From positions 1 through 14,278 of the forward strand of contig JAGNPA010000010.1 in NCBI GenBank assembly GCA_017989885.1: a stretch of 14,278 nt of DNA, read 5' to 3'. Positions 6,975-12,716 of the stretch are shown one piece after another. The notes beneath the pieces were generated by a model, which was not told where the DNA came from, ran no database searches, and saw only the letters and a program-made list of their open reading frames with translations. Within the stretch, counting starts at the first letter, position 1. Each line of letters starts with the position of its first letter. This DNA comes from Aquabacterium sp. GTDB taxonomy: Bacteria; Pseudomonadota; Gammaproteobacteria; Burkholderiales; Burkholderiaceae_C. Both the position numbers and the translations under genes were made by a program.

Positions 6975-7754
6975 TCAGGCTTTCTTGTTGCGGCGAGAAG
7001 CGAGTGAGGCGCCCAGGAAAGCGGCACCCAGCAAGCCCAGCGCAGCGGGCTCGGGAATCAGGCTGATTTTCAGGTTGTCGATCCGAAGGCGGTCACCGCC
7101 GTCCAGATTGACAGACCGGAAGCCGATGCTGCTGAACGAGGCCAGGCCAGAGGAGCCGGTGTAGACCGCGTCGGCGCCCGTCAGGGTGTCGAACTCTTCG
7201 GCAGTGGGGTCGACCCACAGCGAATAGCGGTTGAACACGTTGGAGGTGCCGGTTTTTTCGAGCAGGCCCACCAGACGCACGGTGCCGCCCAAGCTCAGAT
7301 CGGTGCTGAAGGCGCCGGATGAGCCATTGGTGCGCACGAACAAGTCGCTGGTGCAGCCACTGCTCATGTCGCAATTGCCCTTCATGCCGATGTTCGGACC
7401 ATTGAAGTTGCCGAACCACAGGCCCAGGAAGTCGTTCCGGTCGATCGCGCCGGCCGCCAACGTGAACTGGAAGTCGACGAGAACGTCGCGCGAGATCGAC
7501 GTGGCGAGCTGGCGGGTCGCCAGGCTGTTGCTGTTGCCGGCCACCTGCATGGCGCCACCGACCACGGTGGCCGCAGATGCGCCGGCCCAGGCACCCGCCC
7601 AACCCGTACCACCATTCAGGCCCGACAGGTTGATGCTGCCCGCAGTGGGAGAGCCGTAGCTGAAATCTTCCGAAGCCACCGTGGTCACAGGCGCAGCCTG
7701 GGCAACACCGATGGAGGCAAGCAAAACGCTGACGGCAAGGTGACGGTACTTCAT
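6975..7754 (-). CDS. PEP-CTERM sorting domain exported protein
   Basis: A 259-residue secreted protein. It begins with a signal peptide (MKYRHLAVSVLLASIGVAQA) and ends with a PEP-CTERM signal: the P-E-P motif at 234-236, a hydrophobic helix and the basic tail SRRNKKA. In bacteria with an exosortase (EpsH/XrtA type), such proteins are cleaved and sorted to the cell surface together with exopolysaccharide. The body is Gly/Ser/Thr-rich and predicted beta-sandwich, with GGTGWAGAWAG near residue 50 and RIDNLKIS just before the sorting signal, both common in this group; two cysteines lie close together in GNCDMSSGC. The specific role is unknown. No exosortase gene is in the window. ATG 7754 is chosen for its signal peptide and a GGAAG site upstream. 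A sigma-54-like promoter and a long palindrome precede it. Confidence 0.92.
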   Translation of the reverse strand: MKYRHLAVSVLLASIGVAQAAPVTTVASEDFSYGSPTAGSINLSGLNGGTGWAGAWAGASAATVVGGAMQVAGNSNSLATRQLATSISRDVLVDFQFTLAAGAIDRNDFLGLWFGNFNGPNIGMKGNCDMSSGCTSDLFVRTNGSSGAFSTDLSLGGTVRLVGLLEKTGTSNVFNRYSLWVDPTAEEFDTLTGADAVYTGSSGLASFSSIGFRSVNLDGGDRLRIDNLKISLIPEPAALGLLGAAFLGASLASRRNKKA

Positions 7755-7762
7755 GTTGGGAA

Positions 7763-7767
7763 CTTCC
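7763..7767 (-). promoter_or_regulatory. Ribosome binding site of the PEP-CTERM gene
   Basis: GGAAG on the minus strand, 8 nt before ATG 7754. It supports this start over the longer in-frame start at 7817, which would lie upstream of the sigma-54 element. Confidence 0.55.
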
Positions 7768-7790
7768 AGATGGGACAATGCCATCTGACA

Positions 7791-7806
7791 AGCCATTTCC
7801 GTGCCA
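7791..7806 (-). promoter_or_regulatory. Sigma-54 (RpoN) -24/-12 promoter of the PEP-CTERM gene
   Basis: Read on the minus strand the site is TGGCACG-GAAA-TGGCT. Compared with the consensus TGGCACG-N4-TTGCW it differs at one position only, and the invariant GG (-24) and GC (-12) have the correct spacing. Transcription would start near 7780, leaving a leader of about 26 nt that contains the ribosome binding site. Sigma-54 control of PEP-CTERM genes, through the PrsK/PrsR two-component system, is known in floc-forming beta-proteobacteria. Confidence 0.8.
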
Positions 7807-7819
7807 CCCCATACCACCC

Positions 7820-7852
7820 TTTCAAATCAATGACCTACATTGATATTTGAAA
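7820..7852. promoter_or_regulatory. 33-bp interrupted palindrome upstream of the sigma-54 promoter
   Basis: Arms TTTCAAATCAATG (7820-7832) and CATTGATATTTGAAA (7838-7852) are reverse complements except for a 2-nt insertion (AT) in the right arm, around a 5-nt centre. It is AT-rich in a GC-rich setting and lies 13 bp upstream of the -24 element. This is the expected look of a dimeric regulator site, either an enhancer-binding activator or a repressor. It also lies about 60 bp from the -35 of the divergent small gene, so it could control both. No T-tract follows in either direction, so a terminator is unlikely. Confidence 0.6.
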
Positions 7853-7911
7853 CCCATGACACTCCGCATGTAAAAAATCCCGACACGAACTTCTTTGCCA
7901 TGCATTAAACG

Positions 7912-7940
7912 TGGACTGGCCGCGATGGGGTGTCTATGAT
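7912..7940 (+). promoter_or_regulatory. Sigma-70-type promoter of the small hydrophilic protein gene
   Basis: TGGACT (7912-7917) and TATGAT (7935-7940) match the -35 and -10 consensus at four and five of six positions and are exactly 17 bp apart. Transcription would start near 7947, about 39 nt before ATG 7986. Confidence 0.5.
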
Positions 7941-7985
7941 GAGCCGAGCGATCAAACCTGGTCGCAAGGTCAACAGGAGACCGTG

Positions 7986-8192
7986 ATGAGCAAACATCAA
8001 AATCCGCGCGACGCGCAGGAACCGCACACCGGCAAGGTGGCCAACGACACCAACAAAATGGGTGATCAGGACGCCACGCAGTTGAACCAGGGGCAGCGCA
8101 CGCCCGACAGCCGCAGCGATCGCGAGGCCCATGTGGGTGGCAGCAACCAGTCTCAAAGCAGACGGGGCACGCAGGGTGGCCCCAAACCCTGA
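7986..8192 (+). CDS. Small, highly hydrophilic, probably disordered protein (68 aa)
   Basis: I do not recognise a named family. The 68-residue product (starting MSKHQNPRDAQEPHTGK) has no Phe, Tyr, Trp, Ile or Cys, only one Leu, and is rich in Gln, Asn, Asp, Arg, Ser and Gly (8 of 68 are Gly). It has no signal peptide or hydrophobic segment, so it should be cytoplasmic and unstructured. The composition fits the hydrophilin criteria (Gly above 6 percent, strongly hydrophilic), a class often tied to desiccation or osmotic stress; that role is inference only. The gene looks real: AGGAGA lies 5 nt before ATG 7986, and a plausible sigma-70 promoter is at 7912-7940. The frame stays open to ATG 7911, but that extension lies over the promoter. 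It is divergent from the PEP-CTERM gene. I see no terminator after it. Confidence 0.65.
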   Translation: MSKHQNPRDAQEPHTGKVANDTNKMGDQDATQLNQGQRTPDSRSDREAHVGGSNQSQSRRGTQGGPKP

Positions 8193-8358
8193 GGCCGGCG
8201 CTGGGAGATACGCCCACCGTTACACTACGCACCGTCGCAACACGGCGGTTGCACGAGGGTGAGCGGTGCGTGTGCCTGCGTGGCCGATGACGCTTGCCTG
8301 GGCTTGAGGGTGCGTGCTGCCCACCCCTCCTTTTTTGCCGCCGAGCATCCTGGAACCC

Positions 8359-11300
8359 ATGCAAGATTCTGAGCCATCGGGCGCTGAAACCGCGCGTCTG
8401 GCCGCATTGAAAGCCACCGGGCTGCTCAACACGCAGCCCGAAGACAAGTTCGATCGCCTGACCCGCCTGGCGAGGCAGATGTTCGGCGTCAAGGTGGCCC
8501 TGGTGTCGGTGGTGGACGACCAGCGACTGTGGCTGAAGTCACGCCAGGGGCTGTTGGACATCAACGGCGCGGCGCGCGAAGTGTCTTTCACCGCGCACGC
8601 GATTGCGCAGGCGGACATCATGGAAGTGCCGGATGCCCTGCTCGACGCACGTTTTCAGCACAGCCCGCTGGTCACCGGCACGGCTCGCATTCGCTATTAC
8701 GCTGGCGCGCCCTTGACGGTGGGTGATGGCCTGCGGATTGGCGCGCTGTGCATCCTGGATGACAAGCCGCGTGCGCCCCTGACGCAAGCCGAACGCCAGT
8801 CGCTGCGCGACCTGGCAGACTGTGTCGAGCAGGCCATTGGGCACGTCGATCTGCATGAGCAAAGCGTGGCGCTGCAGTCGGCGCAGCGCCTGGGTGAGGT
8901 CGTGGCACGCGCCCAGTTGACCTTCATTCAGGAGCCGGATCGCAAGAAGGCGTTCGAGACCCTGCTGAACGACACCCTGGCCCTGACGCACAGCGCCTAT
9001 GGCTTTGTGGGCGAGGTCCGTTACAACGCCGATGAGCAGCCCTACCTGATCACCCACGCGATCACCAACATCGCCTGGGATGAGGCTTCGATCGCGTTCT
9101 ACGCCGCCCATGCGCCGCAGGGGATGGTGTTCAACCAGCCGCGTTCACTGTTTGGCTCAGCCTTGTCGAGTGGTGAGGTGGTGATTGCCAACACCCCCGC
9201 CGAGGACCCGCGCCGGGGTGGCTTGCCGCCTGGGCATCCGGCGCTGAACGCTTTTCTGGGCATCCCGATTCACCATGGCGGCAAGATGGTGGCGATGCTG
9301 GGGCTGGCCAACCGCCCTGGGGGCTATGACCTGGCCCTGGTCGATTTCCTGCATCCGCTGCTGACCACCATCGGGCAACTGATCGGTGCCGCACGGGTGC
9401 AGCAAAAGCACGAGCGGGCTTTGATCGAGCTGGCACGCCTCTCCCGTGTGGCCAGCGAGACCACCAACGGGGTGGTGATCACCGATCAGCACGGTCGCAT
9501 CGAATGGATCAACGAGGGCTTCACCCGTCTGTCGGGCTATGAGCTACAGGAGCTGATGGGACACCGCCCCGGCGACTTGCTGCAGGGAGCCGAGACCGAT
9601 CCGCAAACGATCACGCTGATGCGCGAGGCCTTGAGCCGGGGCGAGGCGTTCACGGTGGACGTGGTCAACTACCACAAGAGCGGGCAGCCTTACTGGGTGC
9701 GCATCAACTGCAATCCGCTGCGCGACCCGCTGGGTGGCCTGCAAGGGTTCATTGCCATCGAGTCAGACATCACCCGCGAAAAAGGGGACGCCGAGCGCAT
9801 CAGGCAAAACAAGCAACGCCTGGCCGCGGTGATCGACGGTGCGCGCATTGCCACCTGGGAGTGGAACGTTCAGACGGGTGAGGCGGTGTTCAACGATCGC
9901 TGGGCCGCCATGCTGGGCTACACCCTCGACGAGCTGGCACCTCACCATGTGGACCGCTGGAAGGGCTTGCTGCATCCGGATGACCTGATCGAGGCCGAGG
10001 CCTTGCTGGCGCAGCATTTTGCGGGCAAGCGCAGCGACTATGAAACGCAGTGCCGCATGCGGCACAAGGATGGGCACTGGGTGTGGGTGAACACGCGTGG
10101 GCGGGTCACGACCTGGACGCCGGAGGGACGCCCCCATCTGATGTTCGGCACGCAGATCGACATCAGTGCCCAGCAGCAAGCCCGGATCGCTTTGCAGGAA
10201 CAGGCGGACTACACGCAAGCGGTGCTGGACAACATCGTGGATGGTCTGATCACCATCGACCAGCGCGGCCTGATCGTGTCCTTCAACCCGGCAGCCGAAC
10301 AGATTTTTGGCTACACCGCCGCCGAAGTTGTCGGACAGAACGTCAAGATGCTGATGCCTTCGCCGCACCGTGAGGCGCACGACGGCTATCTGCGTGACTA
10401 TGTGGACAACGGCCACTCGCGCATCATCGGCGTGGGCCGTGAACTGCGTGGGCAGCACCGGAACGGACATCTGTTCCCGATCGAGCTGGCGGTGTCGCAG
10501 GTGACGCGTGGCGGGGTGCCCATGTTCGTGGGTCTGGTGCGTGACATCACCCGGCGCAAGGCCGCCGAGCAGGAGATCGAGCGCCTGGCGTTCTACGACC
10601 CGCTGACCCAGCTGCCCAACCGACGGCTGCTGATGGACCGTCTGCAGCACGCCATGAGCACGAGCAAGCGCAATCGCCGGTACGGTGCCTTGCTGTTCAT
10701 GGATCTGGACAATTTCAAGAACCTCAATGACACGGCCGGGCATGCGGTGGGCGACCAATTGCTGCGGCAGGTGGCCGAGCGCTTGGTGAGCACCCTGCGT
10801 GAGGGAGACACGATCGCGCGCCTGGGTGGCGACGAGTTCGTGGTCATTGTGGAGAGCCTGCACGAGGACGCCGAGCAGGCTGCCACGCGCGCAGAAAGCG
10901 TGGTGGAGAAGATCCACCAGGCCCTGTCGCAGCGCTACCGCCTGGGCGACCGCGATTACCTCAACAGCCCCAGCATTGGCGTGACCCTGTTCATCGACCA
11001 TGAGCACAGCCTCGACGACTTGCTCAAGCAGGCCGATTTGGCGATGTACCAGGCCAAGAGCGCCGGGCGCAACACCTTCCGCTTCTTCGATCCGCAGATG
11101 CAGGCCAAGCTGATGGCCCGCACGCAAATGGAGGCCGACCTGCGCTCCGCCGTGAGCGAGTCGCAGTTCCAGCTCTACTACCAGCCCCAGGTGGATCACT
11201 TGGGTCGCACCACCGGTGCCGAAGCCCTGATCCGCTGGCCGCATCCGCAGCGTGGCATGGTGCCGCCCAACCTGTTCATTCCGGTGGCCGAGGAGATGGG

Positions 11301-11874
11301 CCTGATTGTGCCCATCGGCTTGTGGGTGCTGGAGACCGCCTGCCAGGTGCTGCTGGACTGGTCCCGCGAGGCAGAGACGGCAGATCTCACGCTGGCCATC
11401 AACATCAGCGCGCGGCAGTTCCGTCAGGCTGACTTTGTCGACCAGGTGAAGGCGGTGCTGGCCCGCACGGGCGCACGCCCGGAGCGCTTGAAGCTGGAGT
11501 TGACAGAGAGCATGCTGGTGTCCAACGTGGCGGACATCATTGCCAAGATGAGCGCGCTCAAAAACATCGGGGTGAGCTTCTCGCTCGATGACTTCGGGAC
11601 TGGATACTCGTCCCTGTCCTACCTGAAGCGTTTGCCGCTGGACCAGCTCAAGATCGACCAGAGCTTTGTGCGCGAGATTTGTCACAGCCCGAACGATGCC
11701 GCCATCGCCCGCACGATCGTGGCGCTGGGCCACAGCATGGGCATGGGCGTGATCGCCGAGGGGGTGGAGGACGAAGCGCAGCGCGCCAAGCTGGGCTCGA
11801 TCGGCTGCCTGGCCTACCAGGGTTACCTGTTTGGCCGGCCGGTGCCCTTGAGTGAGTGGTCCACGCAACGCTGA
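8359..11874 (+). CDS. GAF-GAF-PAS-PAS-PAS-GGDEF-EAL c-di-GMP turnover protein, predicted heme sensor
   Basis: A 1171-residue cytoplasmic signalling protein without membrane segments. Domains in order: GAF (about 20-165), GAF (195-347), PAS1 (360-475, LOV-like sequence without the photoactive Cys), PAS2 (485-605, PAS_3 type), PAS3 (617-735, FixL-like), GGDEF (740-910) and EAL (920-1165). GGDEF is canonical at 823-827, with an inhibitory-site RxxD at 814-817. EAL is canonical at 955-957; the other metal and catalytic residues are present (N1015, E1047, D1077-D1078, K1098, E1134, E1137). Both synthesis and breakdown of c-di-GMP are therefore possible. PAS3 has His674 and Arg694, equivalent to the heme ligand His200 and distal Arg220 of Bradyrhizobium FixL. 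ATG 8359 fits the family N-terminus; GTG 8314 is an alternative. The 166 bp before it show no clear promoter. A cheW gene follows. Confidence 0.93.
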   Translation: MQDSEPSGAETARLAALKATGLLNTQPEDKFDRLTRLARQMFGVKVALVSVVDDQRLWLKSRQGLLDINGAAREVSFTAHAIAQADIMEVPDALLDARFQHSPLVTGTARIRYYAGAPLTVGDGLRIGALCILDDKPRAPLTQAERQSLRDLADCVEQAIGHVDLHEQSVALQSAQRLGEVVARAQLTFIQEPDRKKAFETLLNDTLALTHSAYGFVGEVRYNADEQPYLITHAITNIAWDEASIAFYAAHAPQGMVFNQPRSLFGSALSSGEVVIANTPAEDPRRGGLPPGHPALNAFLGIPIHHGGKMVAMLGLANRPGGYDLALVDFLHPLLTTIGQLIGAARVQQKHERALIELARLSRVASETTNGVVITDQHGRIEWINEGFTRLSGYELQELMGHRPGDLLQGAETDPQTITLMREALSRGEAFTVDVVNYHKSGQPYWVRINCNPLRDPLGGLQGFIAIESDITREKGDAERIRQNKQRLAAVIDGARIATWEWNVQTGEAVFNDRWAAMLGYTLDELAPHHVDRWKGLLHPDDLIEAEALLAQHFAGKRSDYETQCRMRHKDGHWVWVNTRGRVTTWTPEGRPHLMFGTQIDISAQQQARIALQEQADYTQAVLDNIVDGLITIDQRGLIVSFNPAAEQIFGYTAAEVVGQNVKMLMPSPHREAHDGYLRDYVDNGHSRIIGVGRELRGQHRNGHLFPIELAVSQVTRGGVPMFVGLVRDITRRKAAEQEIERLAFYDPLTQLPNRRLLMDRLQHAMSTSKRNRRYGALLFMDLDNFKNLNDTAGHAVGDQLLRQVAERLVSTLREGDTIARLGGDEFVVIVESLHEDAEQAATRAESVVEKIHQALSQRYRLGDRDYLNSPSIGVTLFIDHEHSLDDLLKQADLAMYQAKSAGRNTFRFFDPQMQAKLMARTQMEADLRSAVSESQFQLYYQPQVDHLGRTTGAEALIRWPHPQRGMVPPNLFIPVAEEMGLIVPIGLWVLETACQVLLDWSREAETADLTLAINISARQFRQADFVDQVKAVLARTGARPERLKLELTESMLVSNVADIIAKMSALKNIGVSFSLDDFGTGYSSLSYLKRLPLDQLKIDQSFVREICHSPNDAAIARTIVALGHSMGMGVIAEGVEDEAQRAKLGSIGCLAYQGYLFGRPVPLSEWSTQR

Positions 11875-11918
11875 ACCCCATCGGACTGCCTGGGGGGCGG
11901 CGAGCGTGCGTTTTGCAC

Positions 11919-11946
11919 TTGTCTTTCCGAATATCTGGCAGATACT
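11919..11946 (+). promoter_or_regulatory. Weak sigma-70-type promoter upstream of cheW
   Basis: TTGTCT (11919-11924) and GATACT (11941-11946) each match four of six consensus bases with a 16-bp spacer. The transcript would begin about 60 nt before the cheW ATG. The -10 overlaps a small palindrome at 11932-11944. No FliA (sigma-28) element is visible. Confidence 0.25.
11932..11944. promoter_or_regulatory. 13-bp palindrome upstream of cheW
   Basis: TATCTG and CAGATA flank one G, a perfect 6-bp inverted repeat 67 bp before the cheW start codon and overlapping the candidate -10 box. It could be an operator, but a repeat this short can arise by chance. Confidence 0.3.
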
Positions 11947-12000
11947 CACAGAAGTAACAGTTTCAATGAGTGCGCCCTTGCGTGGCGCCGCTGAATCGAC

Positions 12001-12006
12001 AGAGGA
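12001..12006 (+). promoter_or_regulatory. Ribosome binding site of cheW
   Basis: AGAGGA lies 5 nt before ATG 12012 and decides this start over the GTG at 11970 in the same frame. Confidence 0.7.
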
Positions 12007-12011
12007 CGAGC

Positions 12012-12602
12012 ATGGACACCCTGCAAGCTACCGCCCCCCAGACCCTGACGGGTGCATCCACGCAAGGTGGTGCCCAGACTTCTTCCTTGGCCTTGCGCAA
12101 CACGCCGTCGCGTCAGGTGCGCCATGCCCCTCCGGGTCGCGAGTACCTCACCTTCCGGCTGGGCAGCGAAGAGTACGGCATCGACATCCTGAAGGTGCAG
12201 GAAATCCGCTCGTATGAGCCGCCGACCAAGATCGCCAACGCCCCGTCCTACCTCAAGGGGGTGGTGAACCTGCGCGGCGTGATCGTGCCCATCGTGGACC
12301 TGCGCATCAAGTTCAACTGCCTGAACGCCAATGGCGAGGCCGAGATCAACAGCTTCACCGTGGTGATCGTGCTGAATGTGCGTGGCCGTGTGGTGGGCGC
12401 CGTGGTGGACTCGGTGAGCGATGTGATGCAGCTGACCGAGCAGATGATCCAGCCCGCACCCGAGATGAGCAACTCGATCGTGGACACGACCTACATCACG
12501 GGCATCGCCAATGTGAGCGACCGTCTGCTGATCCTGATGGACATCGAGTCACTGATGGGCAGCGCCGAGATGGGCCTGATCAACAGCCTGAGCGCGACCT
12601 GA
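12012..12602 (+). CDS. cheW: Chemotaxis adaptor protein CheW
   Basis: A 196-residue protein with a single CheW domain (about 43-190) after a poorly conserved, Thr/Gln/Ala-rich N-terminal extension of some 40 residues. Typical features are [22 protein letters not shown] at the domain start (positions 44 onward), [18 protein letters not shown] with NLRG at 86-89 (its Arg matches the receptor-binding Arg62 of E. coli CheW), and [12 protein letters not shown]. CheW couples methyl-accepting receptors to the kinase CheA in arrays at the inner membrane. It is stand-alone here: no cheA or receptor gene is in the window. It lies 137 bp downstream of the GGDEF-EAL gene without a terminator between them, so partial co-transcription is possible, but it has a candidate promoter of its own. 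A clear terminator follows. Confidence 0.94.
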   Translation: MDTLQATAPQTLTGASTQGGAQTSSLALRNTPSRQVRHAPPGREYLTFRLGSEEYGIDILKVQEIRSYEPPTKIANAPSYLKGVVNLRGVIVPIVDLRIKFNCLNANGEAEINSFTVVIVLNVRGRVVGAVVDSVSDVMQLTEQMIQPAPEMSNSIVDTTYITGIANVSDRLLILMDIESLMGSAEMGLINSLSAT

Positions 12603-12628
12603 TGCCGCAGGTTTTTGCCTGAGGAATG

Positions 12629-12651
12629 AGCCGGCTGCGTGCCGGCTTTTT
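12629..12651 (+). terminator. Intrinsic terminator of cheW
   Basis: AGCCGGC (12629-12635) and GCCGGCT (12641-12647) form a 7-bp stem with a 5-nt loop, followed by a run of T up to 12651, starting 27 nt after the cheW stop codon. There is no T-tract on the other strand, so it serves the plus strand only. Confidence 0.88.
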
Positions 12652-12716
12652 CATGCCCGCACGGCGGCGGGCGGCAGCTGGGGGCCATAGGACATCGCCC
12701 CTGCCCTGCCCCATCG

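Noticed and set aside
8221..8226. TACACT as a possible -10 box of the GGDEF-EAL gene
   Set aside because: No -35-like hexamer lies at the right distance, and a single 4-of-6 match is not enough.
8231..8250. Imperfect inverted repeat (ACCGTCG ... CGGCGGT) before the GGDEF-EAL gene
   Set aside because: It has one mismatch in short GC-rich arms, no T-tract and no link to a promoter; it is expected by chance in this composition.
11875..11902. Possible terminator after the GGDEF-EAL gene (CCCC ... GGGG)
   Set aside because: The stem is only 4 bp and no T-tract follows.
9763..11949. Minus-strand open frame of 728 codons opposite the GGDEF-EAL gene
   Set aside because: All canonical motifs are on the plus strand; the minus-strand product is low-complexity His/Gln/Ala/Leu sequence, a usual shadow in GC-rich DNA.
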